A DNA stretch of 64,000 bases, taken from NCBI RefSeq assembly GCF_900113745.1, contig NZ_FOQL01000003.1, forward strand, positions 492,229-556,228. Reading direction: 5' to 3'. Position numbers and translations under genes: made by a program. The notes below the pieces were generated by a model. It searched no databases. It was not told the DNA's origin and saw nothing but the letters and a program-made list of their open reading frames with translations. This DNA comes from Pseudomonas guineae (GTDB lineage Bacteria > Pseudomonadota > Gammaproteobacteria > Pseudomonadales > Pseudomonadaceae). Below are positions 48,458 to 57,452 of this stretch, piece after piece; the stretch's first letter is position 1, and each line of letters opens with the position of its first letter.

Positions 48458-51400
48458 ATCCGGTAATCGCCGTCCGCCTCTGCCCTTTATCCAGGCATTG
48501 AACCCTGCCGAATTTGAAAGCACATGGAACGACGCGCCGCGTCTGCTGCGCGCCCTTAATGGCGCAAAACTGGGGGCTTGGTACTGGGACATCGAAAGTG
48601 GCCGAGTCAGCTGGTCACGTGGAGCCCAGGCCTTATTCGGCTTCGACCCCAAGCAGCCGCTGCAAAAACGGCTCAACTACATCGAGCTGATCCCTGAAGA
48701 GGATCGCGCCGAAGTCCTGCAATTATTCGAACAACTGCTCGCTGACAACCCGAGCCACCACACTGCTCGCCACCGGATTCATTGGCCAGACGGCAGCCTG
48801 CATTGGCTGGAAATCAGCGGTAGCCTGCAACAGGATGCCGACGGTAAGCCACGGGTAATGGGCGTAATCCGCGACATCAGCGAGCAGCAGGCCCGCGAGC
48901 AGGCGCTACGCAGTAGCGAGGAAAAATTCGCCCAGGCCTTCAACTATAGCCCCGACGCCGTGGTGATCACCGATAAAGCCAGCGGGCGCTTTATCGAAGT
49001 TAACGCTGGCTTCGAACAGCAGTTTGGCTGGAGCAGTGAACAAACCCTAGGCCGCACCTCTCTGGAAATAGGCATCTGGGCGAGCCTGGAGGATCGCCGA
49101 CGAATGCTGGATGCGATCAGCAACAACAGCCTCAACGGCCTGTCAGTATCGCTGTATCACCGTGACGGCAGCATCCGCAAAAACCTGCTCTTCGGCGGTG
49201 AAATACTGCTGCAAGGCACCCCCTGCCTGGTTCTGTCGCTGCGTGACATCACCCTGCAACGCGAACAAGAACAGGCGCTACGCGACAGCCAAGAGCGCCT
49301 GAACCTGGCTCTGAACTCGGCCGATCTGGGCACCTGGGACTGGCACATACCCAGCAACATGCTGTTTGGTTCGCCCCGCGCGGCCAAACTCCACGGCCTG
49401 AAAGAACAGCCGTTCCATGACGATTTCCGTAAATTTTTCAGCTGTGTACCACTGTCTGACCGTCACGCCATGCGCGTGTATTATCAGAATTTGGCGCAAG
49501 GTAGCACCGAGAATTACCAGGTTACCTACCAGGCAATTTATTCCAACCAAGAGGTTCATTACCTCGAAAGCACCGCCAAGCTCTACCGAGATGCCGACGG
49601 CAAACCAGAGCGCATGGCGGGCATCCTTATCGATATCAGCGAGCGAGTGCGCCGCGAACAAAACCTGGCCACCTCAGAAGCCAAGTTTTCCAGCCTGTTT
49701 CAGGCCAGCCCAGACCCAATCGCCCTGACGACTATGCCGGAAGGCCTTGTCTTGGAAATCAACTCAAGCTTTAGTCAGACCTTCGGCTGGCAACCCGACG
49801 AAGTAATCGGACGCAGGATGATCGACCTGAATTTCTGGGCCGACATCAGCAGACTGGCCGAGCTGTACAGCAAATTGGAGCGCGACCAGAGCGTGCACAA
49901 TGAACTGACGCACTACTTGGACAAACACGGCCGCGCGATCACCTGCGTGATCTCCTCAAGGCCGTTGCTGTTGAATAACCAAACCTGCCTACTCACGACT
50001 TTTCGCGATATCAGCGAACGGCAGAAAGCCCAGGCGGAGCTGCAGGCCAGCCAGGAAAAATTCGCCCTAGCATTCCACTCCAGCCCAGACGCCATCACCA
50101 TCACCGAACGCGACAGCGCCCGCTATATTGAGGTCAATGAAGGATTCTGTCGGCTAAACGGCTACACAGCTGAAGAAGTCATCGGTCGCACAGCTTTAGA
50201 GATTAACGTCTGGGCTGACCCATCAGAACGCGCTCAAATGCTGGAAATACTCAAGCGCGACGGGCATGTTCACCGCATGGAAATGCTCGGCAGACACCGC
50301 GACGGGCGAATTAAGCAAGTTGAGGTTTCTGTTGAACCTATCCAACTCCACAACACACCCTGCCTGTTGCTGACCGCCCGTGATATCAGTGAGCTGAAAG
50401 AGGCCCAGGCCCAAGTCCAGCACCTGGCCTACCATGATTCGCTGACCAACCTACCCAACCGCGCCCTGCTGCTCGACCGCCTCACTCAGCAGATCGCGCT
50501 GCTCAAGCGCCATGAATTACGCGGCGCCCTGCTGTTTATCGACCTCGATCACTTCAAACACATCAATGATTCACTCGGCCATCCGGTCGGTGATGCCGTA
50601 CTCAAGCTGGTCACCGCACGCCTGGAGGCCAGCGTGCGCCAAGAAGACACCGTGGCCCGCCTGGGCGGTGACGAGTTTGTCGTGCTGATTTCCGGCCTGG
50701 AAGGTAAACGCTCAGCGGTGCTCCGCCAAGTCCGCAACGTAGCGGAGAAACTGCGCCACCTGCTGGCTGAGCCGATGCAGCTCGACGGCCACCAGTTGCA
50801 GGTCACGCCGAGTATCGGTATCGCCCTGATCCCCGACCACGGCGACACGCCTTCAGACCTGCTCAAGCGTGCCGACATCGCCCTTTACCGGGCCAAGGAC
50901 TCGGGGCGTAATACCATCCAGCTGTTCCGCGACACCATGCAGAAAGCCGCCAGCGAACGCCTGCGTTTGGAAAACGACCTGCGCCTGGCATTAGCGCGGG
51001 GCGAGTTCGAGCTGCACTTCCAGCCTCAGGTGGATGCCCGCAGCAACCAGATTATCGGCGCCGAAGCCTTGCTGCGCTGGATGCACCCGATACTGGGCGC
51101 GCAATCACCGGCGCTGTTTATCCCCATCCTCGAAGAAAGCGGGTTAATCCTCGAAGTCGGCGGTTGGGTGCTCGCCGAAGCCTGTCACGTCTGCGCGCAA
51201 TTACTCCAGCTGGCTATGGTCGACGCTACGCAGTTCAGCTTGTGCGTGAATATCAGCCCACGGCAGTTCCGCCAAAGTGATTTTGTCGAACGCGTGGAAA
51301 GCAGCCTGAGCAGCAGTCATCTGCCGCCCAACATGCTTAAACTGGAAATCACCGAAGGCATCGTCATCCAGAATATTGACGATACCGTCGCCAAGATGAA

Positions 51401-51749
51401 CCGCCTCAAGCGTCTCGGCGTGACCTTCGCTATGGACGACTTCGGCACCGGCTACAGCTCGCTGACTTACCTCAAACGTTTGCCAATAGATGTCCTGAAG
51501 ATCGACCAATCCTTCGTGCGCGAGGCCACTGTGGATGCCAACGACGCGGAAATCATCCGCGCCATCGTCGCCATGGCGCACAGCCTAGGGCTGGACATTA
51601 TTGCCGAGGGGGTTGAACAACTTGACCAGCTGGAATTCCTCCAACAACAGGGCTGCCATCACTACCAGGGTTACCTGTTTAGCAAAGCGGTGCCGCTGCA
51701 GCAGTTTCGCCAATTGCTGCACGACAACCGCGTACTTACACCGCGCTAA
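48450..51749 (+). CDS. Five-PAS GGDEF/EAL cyclic-di-GMP protein
   Basis: A 1,099-aa cytoplasmic protein without a signal or membrane segment. Five PAS domains run from about residue 30 to 660, each ending in a linker such as VIRDISEQQ, SLRDITLQR, ILIDISERV, TFRDISERQ or TARDISELK. The GGDEF domain has intact RLGGDEF, and the EAL domain has EALLRW, DDFGTGYSS and EGVE, so both cyclase and phosphodiesterase activity are possible. GTG at 48450 is preferred to a TTG at 48444 because the AAGGAAG site is 8 nt away. A terminator follows directly. Confidence 0.93.
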   Translation: MAKSGNRRPPLPFIQALNPAEFESTWNDAPRLLRALNGAKLGAWYWDIESGRVSWSRGAQALFGFDPKQPLQKRLNYIELIPEEDRAEVLQLFEQLLADNPSHHTARHRIHWPDGSLHWLEISGSLQQDADGKPRVMGVIRDISEQQAREQALRSSEEKFAQAFNYSPDAVVITDKASGRFIEVNAGFEQQFGWSSEQTLGRTSLEIGIWASLEDRRRMLDAISNNSLNGLSVSLYHRDGSIRKNLLFGGEILLQGTPCLVLSLRDITLQREQEQALRDSQERLNLALNSADLGTWDWHIPSNMLFGSPRAAKLHGLKEQPFHDDFRKFFSCVPLSDRHAMRVYYQNLAQGSTENYQVTYQAIYSNQEVHYLESTAKLYRDADGKPERMAGILIDISERVRREQNLATSEAKFSSLFQASPDPIALTTMPEGLVLEINSSFSQTFGWQPDEVIGRRMIDLNFWADISRLAELYSKLERDQSVHNELTHYLDKHGRAITCVISSRPLLLNNQTCLLTTFRDISERQKAQAELQASQEKFALAFHSSPDAITITERDSARYIEVNEGFCRLNGYTAEEVIGRTALEINVWADPSERAQMLEILKRDGHVHRMEMLGRHRDGRIKQVEVSVEPIQLHNTPCLLLTARDISELKEAQAQVQHLAYHDSLTNLPNRALLLDRLTQQIALLKRHELRGALLFIDLDHFKHINDSLGHPVGDAVLKLVTARLEASVRQEDTVARLGGDEFVVLISGLEGKRSAVLRQVRNVAEKLRHLLAEPMQLDGHQLQVTPSIGIALIPDHGDTPSDLLKRADIALYRAKDSGRNTIQLFRDTMQKAASERLRLENDLRLALARGEFELHFQPQVDARSNQIIGAEALLRWMHPILGAQSPALFIPILEESGLILEVGGWVLAEACHVCAQLLQLAMVDATQFSLCVNISPRQFRQSDFVERVESSLSSSHLPPNMLKLEITEGIVIQNIDDTVAKMNRLKRLGVTFAMDDFGTGYSSLTYLKRLPIDVLKIDQSFVREATVDANDAEIIRAIVAMAHSLGLDIIAEGVEQLDQLEFLQQQGCHHYQGYLFSKAVPLQQFRQLLHDNRVLTPR

Positions 51750-51785
51750 AACAGCAAGGGCACCGGCGGGTGCCCTTGCTGTTTT
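51748..51785. terminator. Bidirectional terminator between PAS gene and ibpA
   Basis: A 17-bp perfect stem (arms 51748-51764 and 51769-51785) with a 4-nt loop, flanked by A and T tracts. It lies 3 to 13 nt from the converging stop codons and can serve both genes. Confidence 0.9.
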
Positions 51786-51797
51786 GCAGCCTGATCG

Positions 51798-52244
51798 TTA
51801 GCTGTTAAGCACCGAACGGCTTGCACCAATCGGGATGCGCTTGGCCTTGGCTTCTTCCGGCACGATGCGCACCAGGTGGATATTCAGCAGACCATTAACC
51901 AGGTTGGCAGCTTTGACCTCGATATGGTCGGCCAGACGGAACGACAGCTTGAACGCCCGCTGAGCAATGCCCTGATACAGGTAGGTGACGTTCTCGGTGC
52001 TGTTATCACGCTTACCACCGGTCACAGTCAGCACGTCACGCTCGACTTGCAGCTCCAGATCGTCGTCCTCAAAGCCGGCCGCCGCGACCACAATGCGGTA
52101 CTGATCGTCGGCATATTTCTCAACGTTATAGGGTGGATAGCTGCTACCCGCTTCATTGCGCATGGCAGACTCGAACAGGTCATTGAACCGGTCGAAGCCA
52201 ACGGACTGGCGCAGCAGTGGGGTCATGGAAAATGCAGTGCTCAT
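51798..52244 (-). CDS. ibpA: Small heat-shock protein IbpA (Hsp20)
   Basis: A 148-aa alpha-crystallin-family holdase that binds aggregating proteins in heat shock. The alpha-crystallin domain runs from about residue 36 to 125 (YPPYNVEKYADDQYRIVVAAAG; the usual GLL motif is NGLLNIHL), with a final IPI-type motif KRIPIGA. The start MSTAFSMTPLLRQSVGFDRF is standard. Its untranslated leader forms a ROSE-like thermometer and its promoter matches sigma-32, so expression should rise at two levels with heat. Confidence 0.96.
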   Translation of the reverse strand: MSTAFSMTPLLRQSVGFDRFNDLFESAMRNEAGSSYPPYNVEKYADDQYRIVVAAAGFEDDDLELQVERDVLTVTGGKRDNSTENVTYLYQGIAQRAFKLSFRLADHIEVKAANLVNGLLNIHLVRIVPEEAKAKRIPIGASRSVLNS

Positions 52245-52249
52245 AATTT

Positions 52250-52300
52250 AAACCTCCTGAATTTCAGCGAGTCGTCAATATGGAACCCGACTTCGGCATC
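52250..52300 (-). ncRNA. ROSE-like RNA thermometer in ibpA leader
   Basis: In the ibpA leader TCGCT (52267-52271 on this strand) faces the ribosome site AGGA (52255-52258) across a loop, the conserved UYGCU/AGGA pairing of ROSE elements. Upstream, GGGATGCCG can pair with CGGGTTCC (52282-52300) as a second stem. Heat would open the weak helix and expose the site. P. aeruginosa ibpA has a known ROSE element of this kind. Confidence 0.75.
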
Positions 52301-52311
52301 CCACATCACTG

Positions 52312-52339
52312 AAATGTGGTTACTCAGAATGATTTCAAG
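52312..52339 (-). promoter_or_regulatory. Sigma-32 heat-shock promoter of ibpA
   Basis: Minus strand CTTGAAA (52333-52339) and CCACATTT (52312-52319) are 13 nt apart. The sigma-32 consensus is CTTGAAA and CCCCATNT, so the match is near perfect. The start site would fall about 65 nt before the ibpA ATG. Confidence 0.85.
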
Positions 52340-52373
52340 CCGCTGTAAAATTTTCTTACAGGGAGGGGACGCG

Positions 52374-52553
52374 ATGACCAAGGTCATGCTGATTACCGGT
52401 GCCAGTCGCGGCATTGGTGCCGCTACCGCCAGGCAGGCAGCGGCCCATGGCTATGCGCTGTGCATGAATTATCACCGGCAACAGGCAGCGGCTGAGTCGC
52501 TGGTTAGCGAGATCACCCAGGCGGGCAGCCATGATGTCAGCCGCGGACGCTGA
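52374..52553 (+). pseudogene. Truncated short-chain dehydrogenase gene (5' end only)
   Basis: A 59-residue frame starting MTKVMLITGASRGIGAATAR, with the TGxxxGIG cofactor motif and a good GGGAGGGG ribosome site 5 nt upstream. Complete SDR proteins are about 245 residues; here the match stops near residue 52 and the frame closes with HDVSRGR, 4 nt before the dusC stop. The rest, with the Ser-Tyr-Lys catalytic residues, is gone. A deletion joining the 5' end to the dusC tail is the simplest reading. Confidence 0.8.
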
Positions 52554-52556
52554 ATA

Positions 52557-53534
52557 TCAGGCGCTCGCCTGCTGACGTTGCGCTTCGGCAAACTGAATAC
52601 CGAGCAAGGCATCGATATGCAGGCAATCGCTTTCTCGGCGCAGCAGGTTGAACAGCTCGGTCGCCTCTGGGTAGCTGCGGGTCAACATTGCCAGCCATTG
52701 CTTGAGCCGCCCTGGCGCATAGCGCGGTGAGATTTTGCGCCGCGCCTGCAGCCAGAAATCCGCCAGCAGCGGCTGCAATTCCGCCCAACTCATCGCGACC
52801 ACCGCCTGCCCGGCCTTGGCGGCGGCAATCTGCCGGGCCAGGTCCGGGCGTGCCACTAAGCCACGACCGAGCATGATGTCCTCGACACCACTGACCTCAC
52901 GGCAACGCTGCCAATCGTCCAGATTCCAGATATCGCCATTGGCGAACACCGGCACCTTGACCGCCTCCTGCACCCGCGCCACCCACTCCCAGTGCGCCGG
53001 TGGCTTATAGCCTTCAACTTTGGTCCGCGCGTGTACCACGATCTGCGCGGCACCGCCGTCAGCCAGGGCTTGCGCGCACTCCATGGCATCGTCCTTGTGG
53101 TCGAAGCCTAGGCGCATTTTCGCCGTCACCGGAATGGCCGCCGGCACCGCGCGCCGTACCTCGCAAACGATGGCATGCAGCAGCTCAGGCTCCTTGAGCA
53201 GCACGGCACCACCACGGGACTTGTTTACCGTCTTGGCCGGGCAGCCGAAGTTGAGGTCGATAACCGGCGCACCCAAGGTGCAAGCATAAGCCGCGTTATC
53301 GGCCAAACAGCTGGGATCAGAGCCCAGGAACTGCACGCGCAGCGGCGTACCAACCGCCGTTTGCGCGCCACTGAACAATTCGGGCGCCAGCTTCTGGTAG
53401 GTGCTGGCCGGCAATACTCGCTCGGTGACCCGGATAAATTCAGTCACGCACCAGTCGATGCCGCCGACCCGAGTCAGCACATCGCGAAGGATTTCGTCGA
53501 CCAACCCCTCCATCGGGGCCAGGGCGATTTGCAT
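52557..53534 (-). CDS. dusC: tRNA-dihydrouridine(16) synthase DusC
   Basis: A 325-aa FMN enzyme that reduces uridine in the tRNA D loop. [16 protein letters not shown] starts the barrel, and the catalytic Cys is in [16 protein letters not shown] near residue 98. The DusC rather than DusA or DusB group is inferred from the [10 protein letters not shown] start and length. The ATG at 53534 is chosen; the longer open frame lacks family similarity. Confidence 0.93.
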   Translation of the reverse strand: MQIALAPMEGLVDEILRDVLTRVGGIDWCVTEFIRVTERVLPASTYQKLAPELFSGAQTAVGTPLRVQFLGSDPSCLADNAAYACTLGAPVIDLNFGCPAKTVNKSRGGAVLLKEPELLHAIVCEVRRAVPAAIPVTAKMRLGFDHKDDAMECAQALADGGAAQIVVHARTKVEGYKPPAHWEWVARVQEAVKVPVFANGDIWNLDDWQRCREVSGVEDIMLGRGLVARPDLARQIAAAKAGQAVVAMSWAELQPLLADFWLQARRKISPRYAPGRLKQWLAMLTRSYPEATELFNLLRRESDCLHIDALLGIQFAEAQRQQASA

Positions 53535-53623
53535 AAATTCAGCTCTCAAAAATTTCCGGGCGCACTTTTTAAGTGCTGCACAACAACACCCCAAAGGGAT
53601 AGCAGCCATAGCAGGCAGACCAT

Positions 53624-53651
53624 AAAAAACGCCGCGCAGTTTACGCGGCGC
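53624..53651 (-). terminator. Terminator of the pgl-edd-eda-thioesterase operon
   Basis: Minus strand CGCCGCG pairs with CGCGGCG (53644-53650 with 53630-53636), followed by six T residues at 53624-53629. It lies 37 nt past the thioesterase stop and before dusC. Confidence 0.85.
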
Positions 53652-53687
53652 AGTAGGTCAGCGGTCAGGCTTTAGCCCGACGGTGCC

Positions 53688-54137
53688 TCAAAGTTCCATG
53701 GGAAAAGCGGGCTGCAGCGCCACACCATAACCGTCAACAAATTCACGAGGCATGCGCTTAGGCTTGCCACTGGACAGCTCGATGCAGACAAAAGTAGTTT
53801 TCGCCCGCAACAAGGTCACGCCATCTTTAGGGCGAATCAGCTGAAAACAGCGATCCATCTTCAGGCGCTGATCGGACTCGACGATCCAAGTGGCCATCTG
53901 CAACTGTTGCTCTTCATAGGCGCTGGCCAGGTAATCGATTTCGTGACGCAACACGGCCATGGCGCGATCGAGGCGGCGGTACTCGGTTAAATCCAGCCCG
54001 AGAAACTGCGAATGTCGCCAGGCGCAGCGTTCCAGCCAGCTGACATACACCGCGTTGTTAGCATGCCCAAGCCCGTCGATATCGTCCGCTGTAACCTCGA
54101 TATCAATAACAAACGGGTTATTTAAATCCCACATCAT
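53688..54137 (-). CDS. Acyl-CoA thioesterase, hotdog fold
   Basis: A 149-aa 4-hydroxybenzoyl-CoA thioesterase-type protein. DIDGLGHANNAVYVSWLERCAW (about 18-39) is the family motif, with the catalytic Asp in the D-x-x-G-H segment. Substrate is unknown; YbgC-like medium or short acyl-CoA is a guess. ATG at 54137 overlaps the eda stop by 4 nt (ATGA), so it is the last gene of the operon and translationally coupled to eda. Confidence 0.87.
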   Translation of the reverse strand: MMWDLNNPFVIDIEVTADDIDGLGHANNAVYVSWLERCAWRHSQFLGLDLTEYRRLDRAMAVLRHEIDYLASAYEEQQLQMATWIVESDQRLKMDRCFQLIRPKDGVTLLRAKTTFVCIELSSGKPKRMPREFVDGYGVALQPAFPMEL

Positions 54138-54784
54138 GCCGACTGCTCCAAGCCACCCGCCAATGCCCGGGCCTCGGCGGCCAACTGGGTGATTTGATCC
54201 CAAGCGCGGGCGCGCACCAGGTTACTGGGGGCGATCCAGGTGCCGCCAACGCAAGCCACATTGGGCAATCGTAGAAAGCCCAACAAGTTATCCGGGGTCA
54301 CGCCGCCGGTGGGACAGAAACGGATACCGGTGAAGGGTCCTTTGAAACTTTTGAGCATCTTGATGCTGGTGGCACCATCGGCCGGGAACAGCTTCAACGA
54401 GCGATAGCCATATTCCAGCGCCAGCAGCACCTCCGACGGCGTCATCACTCCCGGCAAATAAGGCAACCCGGAATCCTCGGCAGCAGCGGCCAAACGCTCG
54501 GTACAACCGGGGCTGACCGCGAATTGCGCACCGGCATCGCGGGCTTCACCGAACTGCTCGGCATGAATCACCGTGCCCGCGCCAATTAACAGATCCGGCA
54601 GCGCCTTACGCATTGCCGCCAGCGCGTCCAATGCCCGCGGCGTGCGCAATGTCACTTCCAGCACACGAATCCCGCCCGCGTGCAGCGCACGCGCCAAATC
54701 GACCGCCAGGCTGACGTCTTCGATTACCAACACCGGCAGTACCGGGCGTGCCTGTTGCAGCACTGCATCCATCGTCAGGCTCAT
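54134..54784 (-). CDS. eda: KDPG aldolase
   Basis: A 216-aa class I aldolase that splits 2-keto-3-deoxy-6-phosphogluconate to pyruvate and glyceraldehyde-3-phosphate. The general-base Glu lies in LEVTLRTPRAL, and the Schiff-base Lys in SLKLFPADGATSIKMLK (about residue 130). The start is ATG at 54784 (MSLTMDAVLQQ) with GGGGAG upstream. It follows edd with 36 nt between and overlaps the thioesterase gene. Confidence 0.96.
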   Translation of the reverse strand: MSLTMDAVLQQARPVLPVLVIEDVSLAVDLARALHAGGIRVLEVTLRTPRALDALAAMRKALPDLLIGAGTVIHAEQFGEARDAGAQFAVSPGCTERLAAAAEDSGLPYLPGVMTPSEVLLALEYGYRSLKLFPADGATSIKMLKSFKGPFTGIRFCPTGGVTPDNLLGFLRLPNVACVGGTWIAPSNLVRARAWDQITQLAAEARALAGGLEQSA

Positions 54785-54820
54785 GCGTTGCTCCCCACGT
54801 TCAAGGTTCAATCTTTGTTC

Positions 54821-56632
54821 TCATTCTTCAAACAGGCTGCTGGCACCCTGCTCAGCCGAACCGACTAGGCGGCGCTGCGCGCCGAACATTTCTAGGCCAA
54901 AGCCCAATTCCATTTCAACACTGGCGGCAGCTAGGGGTCGTGCAGCAAGTTGCTGTTCACTCAGCTCTACCTGCAGCAACCCATGCTGCGCATCCAGCAC
55001 CAGCCAGTCACCATCCTGCAACCGCGCCAACGCGCCGCCAGCGGCAGCTTCCGGGGTCACGTGCAACGCCGTAGAAACCTGCCCGGAAGCACCGGACATG
55101 CGCCCATCGGTGACCAGCGCAACACGCTGCCCAGCCTGCTGCATATTGGCCAACAAAGGCATTAATTTATGCAGCTCTGGCATGCCATTGGCTTGTGGGC
55201 CTTGGAAGCGCACCACCAGTACCAAGTCACCTTGCAGCTCGTCGGCGCTGTAAGCCGCCTGCACGGCCGCTTCTGAATCAAAAATGCGCGCCTGGGCACG
55301 AATTTTCCAGAATGCTGGATCCACCGCCGAGGTTTTCACGATGGCGCGCCCCAGATTTCCCGTGAGCAATACCAACCCACCCTCCTCGGCAAATGGCTCA
55401 GCCGCAACACGGACAATGTCGCGCGCCGGGCTTTGCTGCGGCAGGTCACGCCAAGCCAGGCGCTCGCCATCTAGCCAGGGTTCGCGGGTATAGGCGCGTA
55501 AGCCGTGCCCGGCTGCGGTCGTCACATCGTCATGCAGCAAGCCTGCGCCGAGTAATTCGCGCAGCAGCCAGGCGGGCCCGCCGGCGGCCTGGAACTGATT
55601 CACGTCCGCCGCGCCATTGGGATACACCCGCGCCAACAGCGGCACCACCTTGGACAGCGCGGCAAAATCATCCCAGCTCAGCTCATAGCCAGCCGCCCTG
55701 GCAATGGCCGGCAGGTGCAAGGTGTGGTTGGTCGAGCCGCCGCTGGCGAGCAAGGCCACCACGGCGTTGATCAGCGCCCGCGCATCAATCTGCTGACCGA
55801 CCGGCAGATAGCGTTCGCCTTGGCGACTGTTGTGCGCAACCAAGCGCGCCGCTTCATCAGTCAGTGCATCGCGCAGCGGCGTATAAGGATTGATAAAGGC
55901 ACTGCCTGGCACATGCAGACCCATGACCTCCATCAGCAGCTGATTGGTATTGGCGGTGCCATAGAAGGTGCAGGTGCCTGCCTGGTGGTATGCCGCTAGC
56001 TCAGCCTCCAGCAACTCATCACGACTGGCTTCCCCGCGGGCAAAACGTTGGCGTACTGCGGCTTTTTCTTTATTCGGTAGGCCCGAATGCATAGGGCCTG
56101 CCGGCACAAATACCGCGGGCAGATGACCAAAATGCAGCGCGCCTATTAACAAACCGGGGACGATCTTGTCACACACGCCGAGGTACAGCGCGCCGTCGAA
56201 AATGCCATGGGTCAAGCCAATGGCAGTAGCCTGGGCAATCAGGTCACGGGAAAAAAGCGACAACTGCATGCCGCCTTCGCCTTGCGTAATGCCATCGCAC
56301 ATGGCTGGCACCCCAGCCGCAAACTGCGAGGTCGCACCGGCCTTGGCCAACGCCACCTTCAGCCGTTCGGGATAATCCCTGAGCGGCGCATGGGCCGAGA
56401 GCAGATCGTTGTAACTGGAAATGATTGCCACATGCGGCGAGCCACCCTGCTTCATGATCAGCTTCGCGTCATCGGGTTGCGCAGCCAGGGCATGAGCCAG
56501 ATTGGAGCACCCCAACGCCTGATGCGCAGTACGCCCCGCCGCTTGCACCAGGCGCTGCAAATAGCGCTCGCGGCGTTTGGCCGAGCGCTGCTCCAAGGCG
56601 GCGGTGACCTGCTCAACAACCGGATGCAACAT
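54821..56632 (-). CDS. edd: Phosphogluconate dehydratase
   Basis: A 603-aa IlvD/Edd-family 4Fe-4S enzyme that converts 6-phosphogluconate to KDPG. Signatures are GVCDKIVPGLLIGA (about 150-163), ASGGSTNHTLHLPAIARAAG (about 301-320) and VALVTDGRMSGASG. Length matches Edd (about 608), not dihydroxy-acid dehydratase with its own C-terminus. Between pgl and eda, it forms a compact Entner-Doudoroff unit. Confidence 0.96.
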   Translation of the reverse strand: MLHPVVEQVTAALEQRSAKRRERYLQRLVQAAGRTAHQALGCSNLAHALAAQPDDAKLIMKQGGSPHVAIISSYNDLLSAHAPLRDYPERLKVALAKAGATSQFAAGVPAMCDGITQGEGGMQLSLFSRDLIAQATAIGLTHGIFDGALYLGVCDKIVPGLLIGALHFGHLPAVFVPAGPMHSGLPNKEKAAVRQRFARGEASRDELLEAELAAYHQAGTCTFYGTANTNQLLMEVMGLHVPGSAFINPYTPLRDALTDEAARLVAHNSRQGERYLPVGQQIDARALINAVVALLASGGSTNHTLHLPAIARAAGYELSWDDFAALSKVVPLLARVYPNGAADVNQFQAAGGPAWLLRELLGAGLLHDDVTTAAGHGLRAYTREPWLDGERLAWRDLPQQSPARDIVRVAAEPFAEEGGLVLLTGNLGRAIVKTSAVDPAFWKIRAQARIFDSEAAVQAAYSADELQGDLVLVVRFQGPQANGMPELHKLMPLLANMQQAGQRVALVTDGRMSGASGQVSTALHVTPEAAAGGALARLQDGDWLVLDAQHGLLQVELSEQQLAARPLAAASVEMELGFGLEMFGAQRRLVGSAEQGASSLFEE

Positions 56633-56677
56633 GACGACTCCCTTTATCTGCGAGGTTCGGACTTGCAGTGTAACGGC

Positions 56678-57358
56678 TCAGGGAGCCCAGTAGATGTTTA
56701 CCGGTAGCGGGCTGTTCTGCAGCCAGGCATAAAGGGGCAGGTCTCGAGCCGCAGGCTCATCAGCCAGCACGGCATCAATCAATTTGCGCTTGCGCTCGCC
56801 AAACGCCAGCAAGCCCAGCCACAGCCCTCGCTGCAGCATGGCCACGTTCAGCGACAGGCGCTCACGGGGTTCCTGTGGCGCCTGCGCCGGCAAGGCAGCC
56901 GGTTCCGCAGCCGGGTCGAGCGCCACCGCCAGGCCTGGCATGCCGGGAAACAACGAAGCGATATGGCCGTCCTCACCCATACCCAGTAGCACCGCGCTAA
57001 ACGGATGCCACTGCTTGAGGTGCTCGCCCCACACTGACGCGGCCTGCGCTAGCGTCGCACCCTGACGAGGGTCTAGGCAGTTAGCCTCAGGCAAACCCTG
57101 CTGCAACAGTTGCCAATTGCTTTCGGCCGCCTGCGCCGGCACCCAGCGCTCATCGCTGGGGCTGAGGTCAATACGCCGGCCATCCAGTTGCTGCGCCAGC
57201 AACGGCAGTAACGCCTGCGGGCTGCTACCTCCTGGCAGGAGCAGACCAGCGCGCGATTGTACCGCTAAGGTGGCCTGAATTTGCGCCCGCAGGTCGACGG
57301 CCAGCGCGTGCAAACAAGCATTGCGCTCGGCATAGCAATGCAACAAATTACAGCCCAT
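56678..57358 (-). CDS. pgl: 6-phosphogluconolactonase
   Basis: A 226-aa enzyme hydrolysing 6-phosphogluconolactone. GLLLPGGSSPQALLPLLAQQ and SPSDERWVP (about 40-73), and the GMGEDGHIASLFPG motif (about 128-141) with the catalytic His, define the family. It begins MGCNLLHCYAERNACLHALA. It is the first gene of the pgl-edd-eda operon and is divergent from a GGDEF gene with 94 nt between. No zwf is adjacent. Confidence 0.94.
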   Translation of the reverse strand: MGCNLLHCYAERNACLHALAVDLRAQIQATLAVQSRAGLLLPGGSSPQALLPLLAQQLDGRRIDLSPSDERWVPAQAAESNWQLLQQGLPEANCLDPRQGATLAQAASVWGEHLKQWHPFSAVLLGMGEDGHIASLFPGMPGLAVALDPAAEPAALPAQAPQEPRERLSLNVAMLQRGLWLGLLAFGERKRKLIDAVLADEPAARDLPLYAWLQNSPLPVNIYWAP

Positions 57359-57452
57359 AAGTAACCTCGACTAAGCTATCGATCTGTCATAAGCCCGCGC
57401 AATAATGCACCTTTTGCCTAGTAGCTAACGCTCTTGCCATGAGAAATCTGTT

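Noticed and set aside
57359..57452. HexR operator upstream of pgl
   Set aside because: I looked for the TTGT-N7-8-ACAA type palindrome and found none.
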